DNA from: Halichondria panicea
Taxonomy: Eukaryota > Porifera > Demospongiae > Suberitida > Halichondriidae
Assembly: GCF_963675165.1 (NCBI RefSeq)
Contig: NC_087379.1
Location: forward strand, 496,001 to 560,000
Direction of reading: 5' to 3'
DNA: 64,000 nt
Both the position numbers and the translations under genes were made by a program. Below, piece after piece: positions 36,971 to 60,410 of this stretch. How positions within the stretch are numbered: the stretch's first letter is position 1; the number at the start of each line of letters is the position of its first letter. The notes beneath the pieces are model-generated. The model saw only the letters and a program-made list of their open reading frames with translations. It ran no database searches and had not been told where the DNA came from.

Positions 36971-39900
36971 ATGGAAGAAGAGTCGGCAGTCGTTAAAGAC
37001 AAGCGAACGCGAGAGAGGATCTCTGAAGCCAAGATTAGAGCAAGGCCGGGTAAGGAATAGGATCCCAGAGATCTGTCAACAATGTAGCTCCTAAAGTTTA
37101 ACCTCCTGTCTTAGATCACACACAATTTTCATGATTTTTCAATCCCCCCTTCTCCTGCAGAGTTGAAAGGTGAGAATGGATGGATGCGTTGCGGCTACTG
37201 GAACAGCTTCCCCCTCACACGGGACAGTTTTCACGATAACTGTGAGCGAGTGAGTTACCTCGAGGTGGATGAGAGTGCTTTTATAGAGCGTTATGAGAGG
37301 CCACGCCTCCCAGTGGTCATCACGGAGTCACAGCTCGAGTGGCAGGCCAACAAGAAATGGACTATCGAAGTGAGGCTATGAGATGTTGTTAGATAGGTCA
37401 TAACTGTAGTCTAGAGTGTCCAATCATAGATACACAAAAGAAAGGGATAGGCAACGCCCCACGTGATGCTAGGTAAATGCAGTGTGTGACGTCACACCCT
37501 CTGGTTGGAGGCGAGTTGCGCTCAAGAAAGTACACAATGATCCCTATATCTGCTTATTTTTCTCGTAGGGGGCCTAAAAGAGAAATTCAAAGCAATCAGT
37601 CATCATGCACACATACACCCAGCACTACTGATAGCTACAGTTGCTATGTTAGTGCCGAGCTTTCTTTTATTCAGCTTGATTTGTGTGAAAAAACACCGAT
37701 TTGTCAGTTTATGTACCTATATCTCCAATATGAAATAATTTTATAACATGTACATTTCACAGAATTAAAGTGTGTTTCTAACTGCATGGAACAAAGCATA
37801 TTTTCCAGCTCTCAATGCAGTGAAGTAGTAGCAGCACCATGAAACGTTTGTCCAAAGTCCAGAAAGTTTGCGTACCTCTCCTGCTCTTACTGTACATGGT
37901 AATCTAGTTTGAAGTGCTCTAAGACACAGTTTAGGTATTAGAAAGTGGAACACAAGTATCTTTATCTGTATTGTGTGATCGAAGAGATGGCATTTGAAGG
38001 ACTTGGGAACAGACCTGTTATGGGTTTGTAGAGTGTACTGACACCCCCTTTGGAGCTCACTTTCTCATCACTTTGCATATAGTAGCTCTAAAAGATTAAT
38101 AGCCTATGTCTAAGTGTATCTGGTGTCTCCTCAAGAGCACAGTTTGCTATAATACTACAAACTATTAATAATCTTTACTGACATTTTGAGTGCACACACC
38201 CCTTTTTGCTCATTACACGCCCCTTTTTAGCAACTCGCCTCATCCAACGGAAGTGCTGGGTGTTGCCTATCCCTTTCTTTCGTGTATCTATGGTCCAATT
38301 AAAGTAATGTATTTTGTAGCTCTTGAAGAGATCTAACAGTGTGCTCAGATTATATTTGGGAAGTTATAGCAATTTACTAAAAAAGAGGGTAGACACTTGT
38401 CACACCAAATTTGTAGCTCTAGAGGAGATCTGTTGAATGATGTGCTCAGATTAATGGTTGTACTTTGACCCCTAGCGTCTAACTCGCAAGTATCGTAACC
38501 AGAAGTTCAAGTGTGGGGAGGACAACGATGGCTACTCTGTCAAGATGAAGATGAAGTACTACTCAGTCTACATGTGGGAAACAAAGGACGACTCACCTAT
38601 GTATATATTTGACGGAACCTTTGGAGAGGTATGTTATTGGATGGTTGTGTGGATCATCTACGCTCTTTTAACCATCATTTCCTAGCCCATAAGAGGCCTT
38701 TTGGTAGTTAGACTGATCTCCTTACTGGAGGAGCATAAAATTATTATTGTTTTTGTAGCTATTACAAAACTGTTAAAAATAGTATGTTTAGTTGAGGAAT
38801 ACTCTTTCAGCTGCCATAACTTGAATTCCGTATCCGATATCAAAGAGGCCTTTCAAATGATGTCATCAATGTTCATAATCCCCCTTCTGTTTAACCCTCC
38901 AGCACCCTAAGAAATGTCGTCTCCTGGAAGACTACTTCCTTCCCAAGTACTTCAGAGATGACTTGTTCAAGTATGTGGGGGAGGCTAAGAGGCCGCCATA
39001 TCGTTGGTTTGTGATGGGACCCGCTCGCTCGGGCACTGGGATACACATCGACCCCCTCGGCACTAACGCTTGGAACGCCCTCTTGCAGGGACACAAGAGG
39101 TACGTACATTGCAGCTTGTGGTACCGTATAACGGGTAATTTTCGTTGGTGAACTTTTTTGTATAAGCTAGCCAGTTGAATAGCTCAGAATGGTGACATTA
39201 ATAATTTTGCTGTTTTAATTTTCGAATTATTGCTCTAAATATGAAAATACGACCATACGAAAATAACCCACTATACAGTGTGTACATTTATATAATTATT
39301 ATACATTGCCCCTACTGTACTGTTACCCCTCTCCCCATCATTTCCTGACACAGATGGGCCCTCTTCCCCCCATCCACTCCTAAAGAGCTACTGAAGGTAC
39401 CCCCTGGTCTGGGGGGCCCTCAAAGAGACGAGGCCATCACCTGGTTCTCTGTAGTCTACCCCCTGACTCAGCAACCATCGTGGCCACCGGAATTTAAACC
39501 AGTGAGTCTACCCTTCAATAATTGTAATCAGGCATTTTTGTCTAGCTTACAAAAAATAATAATGATTTTATACCGTGTGTATTTCCCTATAAAACGCAGA
39601 CTATATCCCTCTCACTCTCTCTCCCGCTCTTTCCCACTTTTTCTACCAATGGCCAATGGCTACCTCTAACCCCTCTTCTGCATAGATTGAGATATATCAA
39701 TGTCCTGGTGAGACTGTCTTTGTGCCTGGGGGCTGGTGGCATGTCGTCGTAAACCTTGACCTCACGATTGCTGTGACTCAGAACTTTGTCTCTGTGACTA
39801 ACTTCCCAGTTGTGTGGCATAAGACTGTGCGAGGGCGACCCAAACTATCCCAGAAGTGGTACAGAGCTCTCAAGGTCAGTGTGTGTGTGTGTGTGTGTGG

Positions 39901-40912
39901 TGAGTGTATGTGGGTGGGTGCATGTGTGTGTGGTGTGGGCGTGTGTGCAATGCAGTTTCGACTGCCCCTATCCTTTGTTAGCAGTTATTTCTAATGACTA
40001 CCATCATGTGTAGGTAGCCTGAGGCCTAGTGTTTATTATCAATTGTCTACGTTAATTGTTGTGTGCAATGACAAACTTGTGTATTGCACAAGACTAGTGA
40101 ATAGTTGTTATCAGACAATTTGTATCTTACAATAGCCCCATACATTCTCTACTAACTTTCTATTGAGGTCAATTTGTTTGACTATAATTATAGTACATCC
40201 ATCAGCTGGAACATGTACAAGTATAACACTCTCCCCTACAGGAACATTGCCCTGAAGTAGCAGCAGTTGCAGACAGTGTTGACCTCACCCAGGACTCTGG
40301 TCTGCCCTCGAGTAGCTCCTCTGACTCTAGTAGCAGCAGCTCATCAGACGAAGGCTCTGAGGGAGCGGAGTCTGACAGCTCTGATGACTGTCACCGACGC
40401 AAGAAAAGGTGTGAGGAGGGTGGGGCTTGTGTGGAGAGGGAGGGTGGGGCTTGTGTGGAGAGGGAGGGGCTTGTGTGGGGAGGGTGTGGCTTGTGTGGGG
40501 AGGGAGGGTGGGGCTTGTGTGGGGAGGGAGGGGCTTGTGTGGGGAGGGTGGGGCTTGTGTGGGGAGGGAGGGTGGGTGGGGCTTGTGTCGAGTACATATA
40601 TAAATGTATAATGCTACAGCTCAGTTTCATGATTATTATGCTTGTGCATAGCCTCCTTCCCAGGCTAATTTTTCTCTAAAAGAACAGAAGGGAGAAAACT
40701 TGTGGTTGTGGAACCTAGCGTTATTTTAGAGACAACTCGGCTAATGCTTGTACATGTATAAGTTATAGTGATCGTAAATTATTTTATTTAGGCTTGTGTT
40801 GATAAAAAATTTTTCTGTCTGTAGGAAAACGGAGGACAGCCCCAAGGCAAGAAGCGAAGCAACCTCATTGGACAGACTGACTGGCCAATCAGAATTGATG
40901 CAGAACCGATAA
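36971..40912 (+). CDS. JMJD6: JmjC-domain dioxygenase JMJD6
   Basis: Eight exons: 36971-37049, 37161-37369, 38476-38628, 38903-39099, 39354-39501, 39686-39874, 40242-40408 and 40825-40912; 409 residues (human 403). Nuclear Fe(II)/2-oxoglutarate lysyl hydroxylase and proposed arginine demethylase acting on splicing factors and chromatin. Conserved blocks: [40 protein letters not shown], then [20 protein letters not shown] carrying the HxD iron ligands, [15 protein letters not shown] with the distal His, and [20 protein letters not shown]. The C-terminus has the family's poly-Ser tract ([15 protein letters not shown]) followed by RRKKRK. Intron 2 is about 1.1 kb; intron 7 holds a G-rich minisatellite. 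Confidence 0.95.
39122..39280. mobile_element. MITE, TACCGTATA-GGGTAATTTTCG family
   Basis: TACCGTATAACGGGTAATTT at the left and CGAAAATAACCCACTATACA at the right form imperfect inverted ends. Intron 4 of JMJD6, about 20 bp inside the donor. Confidence 0.65.
40410..40591. repeat. G-rich minisatellite
   Basis: Variable copies of GGGGCTTGTGTGGGGAGGGA (about 18-26 bp units) in JMJD6 intron 7, starting immediately after the exon 7 donor. Strong G-run strand asymmetry could form quadruplexes in the transcript. Confidence 0.85.
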
Positions 40913-41967
40913 AACACCTGCCCCCTCACAATCACGGACATTAATTGAACTTAATTTCCCCGTTTTGTTTTTGTTCCATTCAAACAATCATTACCCACAC
41001 ACACACAACACACACACACACATATCAAGATGATTAATTTTTGCATTTGTTAAGGACCCAGAAAACTACCCGACAAAAATTATGGAAAGCACAAATTTAA
41101 AATAGTGCCTGTGAAATAAAATAATTCAAATGGTGTCATCAAATATCAGTTAAAAGTATTTGCCAATTTGGCGATACCATAATTTATGGGGGGGTCCAAG
41201 GCCGAAAAATGACAAATTAGGGCCCTAACAAAATTTTGGATTGCAACACATGCATCATTTGAAAGATGTTCAACTACATCCCGTTTATTCAATATGGTTC
41301 AGGGATTTTTTCAGCTGCCATAACTTTAATTCCGTAGATCCCAGTGTCAAATTTTCTTTCTAAACTTCTTTATAAAAAAAAACTACCACTGTAGCCTGGG
41401 CTGTTGACTATCACAATGAAAGACTACAGGCCAGAGGGCTGTGATCTAATGAAAGACTACAGGAGGGCTGTGATCTAATGAAAGACTACAGGAGACCTGT
41501 TGACTATCACAATGAAAGACTACAGGAAAGTGAGTGACCAGTTTCCCGGCCACCCACCTACAGCTCCGGAGCCCCGGTTTATAACCCACACACTACATGG
41601 GTGAACTGCAACAAGTCAAAAACGTAGGAGGAAGGGGATCTTTTACCCTCGATCCCAGGCCGCACTGAAGATGAGGCCTTCTTGTGTGAAGGAGGCCAGC
41701 TAGGATCTTTGTGTATAGATCTACCTACGTACTCTCTGAGCTGAGGCTGAACACAGAAAAGGTACTGATTGTAAGTACTTGGGTATCAAGTACAGTGCTA
41801 CAATCGAAACATGACAGTGGAGGGAGTTTAATAATACAGCAGATAATTAGGGTAGGTATTAAGAGTATAGATGGACCCGGTATAGCCGTACCGTCTAGTT
41901 CTCTATTGTGTGTGTAGCTGACTGGGGTCAGTTCTCAGTGAGCGTCCCCTCAAGTCTGGGGGGGGTT
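40913..41967. other. Intergenic region downstream of JMJD6
   Basis: Holds a CA tract near 41000, a copy of the CAGCTGCCATAACTT foldback family at about 41100-41330, short tandem GAAAGACTACAGGAGGGCTG units at about 41420-41525, and one copy of the CCTCGATCCCAGGCCGCA terminal motif near 41645. No convincing gene. Confidence 0.5.
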
Positions 41968-42892
41968 ATGTTGTGGGGTTCATGGCTTGCCTGCTGTGTT
42001 TGTTTGACTGGAGGGGTCAACGGAGCTGGAGGTACTAGTAACGGAGGTGTATCAGAAAGTGAGTTAACAGTTAACGTTGATTTTTAGGACCTAGGGGTTA
42101 GTACCATCCCACTCACATTATTATATAAGCCTTTACTATTAAACTGTCTCCATGGCCGGTGGTTTGGATACGCTATCTTTTTTTGCTGTAAAGTCCGCAA
42201 AAATCAGTATTAACTACTAAATGGAAAAAACTGCACTTTTGAGCTGATAGCTGTTAATTTATCTTACAAAGGTCAACCATTTGCAATCATTGCACATGTG
42301 CACGGCAGTACAGTGTACAAGGTATGGTCTCCATAATTATATAGATTGCTGCAACCATCCAAGATCTAACTCCCACCCAGGCTTGCTCACTTGGGCCTCC
42401 CCACATTTCAAGGCCCTTAGTATATATTTCATAGCTAAATTAAAGCTCTTATAAGTACACACACCTTCATTACCTTCTCTCCCACATAACCATCCTCCCA
42501 CATTGTTCACCTCTTCTCTCTCAGGTGAACTAAAGAGAGGTGGTCTCAACAAGATAGCCAGCTGCTCGGACGAGGGGACAAGAAATGACTTCTCTGAACC
42601 ACTACTACAAGATATTGTGACACACTTTGTTTGCAGTTGGCAAACAATGACAACGATTATGGAAGGCCTTAAATGGACTTGTTTTCCATGGCAACCTGCA
42701 CTTACACACTTGGTACAAAGAGAACAATTTATAATGTGTGATGTTGACTCTTTTAATACTGCTAATCAGGAATACTATACAATGTCTGCACGATTGTTGC
42801 TCTCAAAATTAATAGTGCAATGTTTAATTCAGAACCATTTTATATACCAATTACTATATATGCAGCAAAGCAATAAATTTTTGATGCTGTAA
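41968..42892 (+). CDS. Possible small secreted protein
   Basis: Two exons, 41968-42058 and 42525-42892, joined by a good GTGAGT donor and a CTCTCTCAG acceptor with matching phase; 152 residues. The N-terminus MLWGSWLACCVCLTGG resembles a signal peptide, then a Gly/Ser-rich linker. The second exon has spaced cysteines (IASCSDEG, HFVCSWQ, KWTCFPWQ). The last third is AT-rich and low in complexity, so the real end may be earlier or spliced. No family recognised. Weak call. Confidence 0.35.
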
Positions 42893-43229
42893 CCGGTAGG
42901 AACAGGAGTGGCTGTACGTCCAATTTCAAAGCTAAAAAGTTGTGTTTGGTAATAATATAGCTGTTAATTGGTAGTGCAAAAATATGGTGTTCTAATAAGG
43001 TCAGTGATTTAATTGTTTCGGGCTATTTTTATTTCATAGCTAAATTTAATTTGAGGTTGTATAATTATATTACGAACATCCGATTTTAAATAGTTGGGAT
43101 ACCGTCCCCTGAATAGTATTAATAGTTTAGTGACAGCACTTTAAACATAGATTCAACCATATTATTATTATACAAAATAAAAATTAAACACACACAACGT
43201 TTGCAAGAGTCTGTAACACACTATAATAA
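42893..43229. other. AT-rich intergenic gap
   Basis: AT-rich, with AATAAA-like signals on both strands near 43175. Likely the 3' ends of the flanking convergent genes. Nothing else seen. Confidence 0.4.
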
Positions 43230-45809
43230 TCACTGCTCATGAATAACAAGTTTCTTTATAACCGGAGTAGTTCTAGTTCCAATCTGAAAGCTCTGTGTCC
43301 TCCGCAGGCCCTTCCCCTTGGTACCCCCGAACCTCTCTGCCCGCGCCTCCACCACCGATTGGGAGTGTTCATTTAGCGTCTCTTTACTAGCAGTCTGAAC
43401 AGGTGACTTGGGCGTGGTCCTATACCGAGCCAAGGCTATCTCCCACTTGTTGGAGGACTGTACCGAGGAACTGACACTCTTCACACCCTCTGCTTGTTTG
43501 TTAGGAGCCCGTCCCTCGTTAGATGTCTGTTGAGTGTTGTTATCCAGGCTCTGTGTATCCGTGCTGGTGCTGGTGATACCTTCCGTGAGGCTATTGCCGT
43601 CGTTCTGATCACACGACGTGCTCCGTGCATGAGTGGCAAGGTTGGACTCGGAGCGAACAAACTTCCCCAATCTGTAACTGCTGGGAGTCCACTGTGGAGG
43701 ATCTCTACGTGGGAGGTCTCTATGGCTGCTGGGGGTCCACTGTGGGAGGTCGTCATCAGCTGTACTACTCGAGAAACTCAACAGAGATGTCCTGTAGTAA
43801 CATATGTTGTTGTAAATAAACCCGATAACATGACACTCTCAATTCATATATACAGGCATATCAAAATGTAGGGTTTCTGTATACCAGTGTGTTATAATTA
43901 TTTTTCTTACCTGCTTCCAGCGTCTAGTAGAAGGTTGTCTGTGCTGCTGAATGGTGATGAGAGGGGGGTGGGCAGTCGCACTTCATTGGAGGGTCGTCTC
44001 ATACTCGGCTGTGATGGAGACGATGGCTGGGATACGCCCATGAACATCCAGTCACCAATTGCCTGTAGTACACGGGACGGTAATGACACATGAATGTACT
44101 CACACTAAGGGTGTGGTGCGAAACTAGGGTAAATGATTGCAAAATATTGTCTGTCTGTATTTGGAATACACGTTGACAATAAGTGATGTCATGAGGTGAA
44201 CAACAGGACAATGAATATGTCCTTTTAATTATATCACAAAATGAACTACACACTATTTGTAAACTTATACGTACCTTGTCCCATGCTTTGGTACTCTTTG
44301 GGACGATTTCACTGGTTACATCATCGCTGCCCAGGGGGTGGCTCTGTGGGGGGTGGAGTTTCAATCACATATCTAATAAGAGTACATTAAGTTAATACGT
44401 ACTGAAAATCAGACAATCGTTGAGTTTGGACCATCAGAACTGTAGTTACAAAGCCAACGATAGTAATTTCAAAATGTAGGGAGACTCACTATGTAGTGTC
44501 TGTGTGGGGGGTGGTCGTACTCCATGCCTGTATCACATGACCCAATCTCCGAGAGCTCAGTGACGGACCCAGGACCAAATGGACCGAAGGCACTCGACTC
44601 GCCCGAGGAGTAGGCAGAGCTACAGCTGGTCACCGAGGCCGTCTCAATAGCATCGAAATCAGTAGTCAAGTGGTTAGATCTGAGAAGAAAAATATACAGG
44701 ATTAGGGTAAGTCACATAATTATGTGTTTTTTGACAATTTTGTCTAGAGCAGCAATGAATAGCTAACACATGGAAGGTTCCTTTGAACTCTTGAACTCTT
44801 TAACTAGGTGTGTGTATGTTAGATGGACTATCAGGAAGCTTTGGTATGCAGTGTTGGAATGAGCAGATGTGACACATTATTGCGTACCCTGTCTGGTAGG
44901 ATACAGTGCTAGACAATAAACAAAGCAATGAATGTTAGGGCCTATTCACTGGTACGTAGTTATTCATGTCTCCCGTACTGACCCTGTACCTCCTCCACAA
45001 CCACTCCCTACGTGGGTACACATACCAGGCTAGCTCACCTCATGAATTATGGGACTAAATAAGACATTTAACAATGTTGGCAGATTCTAACTGCAAATGT
45101 AAGAATAATCGTATAGTGACGATTTTATCAACTGGCGATTTTAGCCATTGATAAAGTTGACAGGTGTTGGCTATGAAACCTGTTGGTCATTGTGTAATAC
45201 TACACCTTGGCCACGTTATTATATTGTATATTCATGGTGTGTGTGTCACTGACACTACTGGATACAATGCAGAGCACAGTCACTCACTTGGGGTGCAGAC
45301 TGTACTTCCATTTGCCCTTGACTGGTGAGGAGAGGGGAAGGTTGGGGCCTCCCTGCTGTGGGGATATAGAGAAGGTTGTATTACGCATGCGCATATCTGC
45401 AAAGTCTAATGAGCCCCTCCTTTCTTTTCTGCAGCAGGCCAGCTATAATTAATTAAGCATCTAGCTAGCTAGCTCTACACACGTACACAAAGCCATTCAG
45501 CCACGAGACATAGCCCGCACATCTAGTGCATTCTATTGCTATGTACTAGCTCCAACTCACGGCTAGTTTCGTCAGTCTCTCGTCCACAGGTGATGCAGCA
45601 TACAAGTCCTGTTGTATCTGGTCCCCCTCCTCCACCAGCGGCACGAGCGGTGGTGCCATGCCGCGTGGATCTCGTCTCTGCTTGCCTCCACTGGACGGCC
45701 TAACTCTCTCCTTGTGCTGTACAGCTGGCTCCTGGGATTCTGGGATACTAAACTTCTCTTTCAATGACTCGAACCGTTTGTAGTTCTCTTCCTCTTGGCT
45801 AACCGCCAT
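43230..45809 (-). CDS. Unknown Ser/Pro-rich protein
   Basis: Six exons: 45809-45561, 45355-45288, 44679-44490, 44343-44275, 44062-43911 and 43791-43230; 429 residues with consistent phases. The N-terminus is acidic/basic (SQEEENYKRFESLKEKFSIP; GDQIQQDLYAASPVDERLTK). The middle is Ser-rich (VTSCSSAYSSGESSAFGP) and contains a short structured-looking segment AIGDWMFMGVSQPSSP. The last exon has a repeated PQWTPSSHR / PQWTPSSYR motif and ends RRTQSFQIGTRTTPVIKKLV. Mostly disordered by composition, with many potential phosphosites; likely a cytoskeletal or scaffold protein, which is speculation. No family recognised. Divergent from the NADH dehydrogenase gene by 179 bp. Confidence 0.65.
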
Positions 45810-45988
45810 TGCTTTGTAGCTAGATCTCTACAGAGATCGTAAATTTATTATGCACTGTCTACTCTTAGACTTGAGGTTTTATAGACCAGTATAAATCTAA
45901 AAAGGATCTCATGATTATTGCAATAATTACCACATGACTTTTGTTATTATTGTCAGCCCCGCCTACTTCTTTGACATAAACAATCAAG
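45810..45988. promoter_or_regulatory. 179-bp divergent promoter, unknown Ser/Pro protein / NDH-2
   Basis: Divergent start codons 179 bp apart. AT-rich centre, no clear TATA. Function inferred from position. Confidence 0.5.
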
Positions 45989-48900
45989 ATGTCTACCACA
46001 GCGCTGTCTCGCTGTGTTCACAGCTCTAGAGCGCTCTTAACTAGAGGGATGGCCGATCAAGCACCTCCTAAGAAGCGTGGAGTCATGAGAAGAGCGCTGA
46101 GATGGACTGTGATTGCGGGAGCTGTGTACACTGGAGCATACTACTCTATCAAGTACATACAGAAGCGAAACCGACCCACTTTCGAGGGCCCCAGGAAAAA
46201 GGTGGTTGTTCTCGGCTCGGGCTGGGGGTCGCTGAGTGTACTGCATCATTTAGAGCCGGATCAGTTCGATATTACGGTAGTGTCACCTCGTAACTACTTC
46301 CTATTCTCCCCCCTCCTGCCGAGCGTAACCGTGGGAACCGTCGAGTCTCGTAGCATTGTAGAGCCGATACGTAAGCTCATCCAGAAGTACCACCGAGGTC
46401 CTAACACCATATTCCTCGAGGCCGAGTGTATTGATGTCGATACTAACAACAAACGAATCACATGCGAGGACAAATCGGGAATAGTAGGAGCCGTGTCAAA
46501 GATCCATCTGGACTATGATATCCTCGTGGTTGCCGTGGGAGCAGCGTCTAACACATTCAACACTCCAGGGGTTAAAGAAAATTGCCATTTTCTTAAGGAG
46601 ATTTCGGACGCACAGGCAATTCGAAATGATATCATCGATTTAGTTGAGACTGCGTCCTTTCCTGGCCAAGAGGCGTACGAGAGGCAACGACTGCTCCATT
46701 TTGTGGTGGTGGGGGGTGGTCCAACAGGGGTGGAGTTTGCGGCTGAAGTGAGAGACTTCCTACGTGAGGACGTGAGCAAGATATACCCGGGTATTGAGGA
46801 GGACGTCATGGTAACGCTGGTGCAGAGTCAGGACCATATCTTGAATGCATACGACAAGCAGATCAGTCAGTACACGGAGGAGAGGTTTAAAATGGATGGT
46901 ATTAACCTGGTGACCAACTCGAGGTAAGTGTGTACTAGCACTTGATGGTATGTGCTCATAACTGACTAGTGCATTGTCAGGCAGCACTGACAAATTTGTT
47001 GTAGGATGTGAGTTTTGCAACATATTTTAGTACCTGTATATGTTGTGGAGTACCAAACAATGGAGCGACTATGCAAATGCAAATGTATTTTCCTTACAAA
47101 GCTTCTGAAATGTGATGGAAGTTTACTACTCAGGTCCTAGCTATAATATGTATTTCACTGAAAATTGACACTGACTTTGTTTTTTCAATTGCCAGTAAAC
47201 CAGGCTACTAGAGGAGACAATAGTGACAGAAGTGATTGTGTGTTGAGTGTGTCACATGTAATACCCCGCCCCCTCACATGTAATCCTCCGCCCCTCACAT
47301 GCAGGGTGACTGCCGTGGGCCCTGATGAGATCACTATAAAGAGCAAGGCTACGGGGGAGGTAGTGAGGCGACCGTACGGAGTGTGTGTGTGGTCCACTGG
47401 CATTGCCCCACTCCCCATCACCACGACAATCATTCAGCGTGTCACTGGACAGGACAAGGGGTGAGTGGGCAGGGTTAGCACGTGCATATCCACATATTGT
47501 AGATACCGAATGCTATCTGATTTAGATCCCATTTTTCATTGGCTAACTAGAGCTAGCAACATTATACTTGATGCAGTTGTATCCTCAAGCAATTCTTAGT
47601 TCCCTGCTAAACACACTGTAACTTGCCCCCCCTCCTCCATAGACGTGCACTGCTGACGGACAAGTTCCTGCGTGTCAAAGGTGCCGAGGGCGTGTTTGCT
47701 ATCGGAGACTGCTCCACTATTGAACAAGACCTCATGATACGTCAAGCTGAGCAACTGTTCCAGGAGGCAGACGTCAATGGCGACGGGACGCTGAGCTTGA
47801 CTGAGTTTGAAGCACTCATCAGTACGGCTAAGAGTCTCTACCCTCAGGCAGAAGTACAGCTCAGCTATGTGGAGAACAACTTAGAGAGGTGGGTGAGATC
47901 CACACATGTGGGCTGTTCCCTCCCAGAACATTGTAATCTGAGCATAATTACCGTAGAGGGTTATTTTTGAGCCACTAAATTTTTGCCGATTTCCCGAACA
48001 AAACATTTTCGAGGATTTTATTTTCGAGGATAGTCGGTTCAAATGACCACACCCCTACAGTAATATCGATGTAAACTAATTTTCGAGGTACTAAATTTTC
48101 GTGTTTCTGGGTCAATCCTCGAAAACCTCGAAAATAACCAGCTACACAGAGTTAGAGCTACAGATTTATCGATATCTTTTAGTGAACTCCCGAAAGTAGC
48201 TTGCCCAATTTGTTGGTAGCACGTACTGCATGTGAATACAGGCAGTTACGTAATATTCCAACTAATTTCTCTACCCTGCCCCTCCCTAATATACCTCTCA
48301 GGATGTTTCAAGAAGTGGATACGAGTGGAGACCAACGTGTCGACTATCAAGAGTTTGTGGCCATCCTCAACAAGATGGACCGCAACCTCAAGAACCTCCC
48401 AGCCACTGCACAGGTCGCCTCACAACAGGTACGTACATGTACGCTATAGTCATGTGACAGTCATGTGATCATCCTGTGTAGGGAGCGTATCTAGGAACGT
48501 TGCTTAGCAACACTAACGGTGACATAGTGACACAGACCCCGGCTAAACTGGAGGACGAGGGCGTGGCTTCATTCAGATACAGACACCTCGGGTCATTTGC
48601 ATACGTTGGAGACAACAAAGCTGTCCTCCAACTTCCTGTCATAGGTGAGACCACACCTACTAATGTGTACTGAAGTGTACACTTATATAGCTTTGAATGG
48701 GGGACATTTTCGTATTTCATATTATTTTAGTAATTATTACAGAAATTATTCTGAGCTGTACGAATATTTAGAATACGACAAAAATTATGTTGCATCAATG
48801 AAATTTACCTAGTAAGTACATCTGTATCGATCCCCCCCCCCACACACACACACAACACACCTCACACAGGCACACTGAGTGGGTGGTGGACCATGTGGCT

Positions 48901-49009
48901 GTGGAGAGCCTCGTACATGAATGAGTGTGCCTCGCTGCGCACCAAGTTACTGGTGGGCGGAGACTGGGCCAAGGCTTGGGTGTTCGGGAGGGACTCATCA
49001 AGAATATGA
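45989..49009 (+). CDS. EF-hand type II (alternative) NADH dehydrogenase
   Basis: Six exons: 45989-46923, 47305-47460, 47643-47888, 48302-48428, 48482-48644 and 48870-49009; 588 residues. Single-subunit, non-proton-pumping, rotenone-insensitive NADH:quinone oxidoreductase of the inner mitochondrial membrane (NDH-2/NDB type). Basic N-terminus plus one helix (WTVIAGAVYTGAYYSIKY) suggests mitochondrial import and anchoring. Two dinucleotide folds: VVVLGSGWGSLSVL (FAD) and FVVVGGGPTGVEFAAEV (NADH). Also SPRNYFLFSPLLPS and FAIGDCSTI near the flavin. The inserted region has a canonical EF loop DVNGDGTLSLTEF and a weaker one DTSGDQRVDYQEF, implying Ca2+ control as in fungal and plant external enzymes. 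The C-terminus WWTMWLWRASYMNECASLRT is the membrane-anchor segment of the family. Vertebrates and insects lack this enzyme; some basal animals keep it. Confidence 0.92.
47949..48149. mobile_element. MITE, TACCGTA-GGGTTATTTTTGAG family
   Basis: Left end TACCGTAGAGGGTTATTTTT and right end (reverse complement) CTGTGTAGCTGGTTATTTTC are imperfect inverted repeats; the interior is rich in TTTTCGAGG. Intron 3 of the NDH-2 gene. Confidence 0.6.
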
Positions 49010-49223
49010 GCACAAACTGGATATAATTATTTTCATAAGATTCGAAAATTCATAGCTGATCGTATAATTATATACATGTATATAGATCTAGTTGGTCATG
49101 CATTTAATTGTATAATATTATATCACATGTTTGGCAACAATAAATAATTATTGCAACAATAAAGATATTGCATGAAAATTTGACAATTTTTAATGACATA
49201 AAAATAAAAACAATGTTAACGAG

Positions 49224-59224
<10,001 letters not shown>

Positions 59225-60410
59225 GGCTAACTCTTGTGGCGCACTTGGTAATGGAGGGAAGGGTACATCAAGCTGTCATGTCGCGCCGCTCAAGGATCCC
59301 GATAGAGATGTGACTCGACTGTAACTAGCCAGCTGCACTGGTATTTTGTAAATAGCTAGTGGTAATGGTCGTGCGTGATATAAGTGATAATCAACTCGCA
59401 TATGATTATGACATGGTAAAGATCCACAGAGAGACAAATGAATATTGCAATAGGCTGCAAAAAGGGAGGACCTCAGGATGCATAGACAAAAGGTTTCTAC
59501 TTCTGAGAGCTCATAGCAGCTTGTGAGAAATTCATTATTAATTCACCGACTCCCTGTGGCTGTGCAGATGCCATGGTTGCCTTGGGGTACACTGAAGAGT
59601 GGAGGAGAAATCCACACATGTACAGTGGCATCGTTCATGGGAATGTCACTCGGCGGCTGTGGGATGGAATTGCCTTCATAAAAGTACTGTGGGAGAGGAA
59701 GTTCAGTGTAACATTTTCTTGTCTGCTCCTACATAGAAATGAGGGCCATGCACGGCACAGGTACATAGGCACAGCAGTATTACTTCCCAGCCACAGCTGC
59801 ATAAATTCCTAGAGAGGTGGGTTATATAATATTGTGCATGCATGAGGTATTTCACAGAAGGAATAATAATTGGCTTCTGTGAGTATACAAGTGCAAGACT
59901 AATGAGGTCAACTTTTACGGCTCATGCATGATACTGCGATATTTAATGGGATAGTAGGACAGCAGAGGCAGCAAGTGGAAGTGACTCCTATCGGCCACCG
60001 TACTTTGATATATATATAACAGATTTACCCATGCAGGCCAGAAATTGAATGGACAGCCATCACTGGCATGGTTTTATTTTTCCTGTGTACTTGGAAGAGT
60101 ATAGGTATACTTGCAAAGTCTCAGTATGGCTTGCTGTGGTAGTCTCGTATTACTAGCTGTTTCCTCATTAATGTGGCTGGTATAGTATGTACGAGACTAT
60201 GCATGTGGTTGAAGAAACCGTAAGTAGCATAATTAGTGAGACCATTGAAGAGTTCATTCCCAGAAAAGAGGATTTGTATGTATCAGCTTGAGCATTTCCT
60301 ATGACTTGTATAGGTTGTAAAGAGTGATCAACAAAAAATCTCGAGCTCTCATGTACTGGAAATAGTGATACTTTCAAGCTATACCATTTCAACACTGATT
60401 CATCATCACC
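59225..60410. other. Intergenic region between TBC1D2 and the Cys-rich secreted gene
   Basis: Divergent 1.2-kb space. A plus frame 59573-59812 (starting MVALGYTEEWRRN) is open but has no recognised domain or splice partners. Otherwise nothing recognisable; it presumably holds both promoters. Confidence 0.4.

Noticed and set aside
46037-46809. Minus-strand frames opposite the first exon of the NADH dehydrogenase
   Set aside because: Shadow frames of a strongly conserved coding exon.
59573-59812. 79-codon plus frame starting MVALGYTEEWRRN
   Set aside because: No splice partners, no signal or domain, and it lies in a divergent promoter space; indistinguishable from chance.
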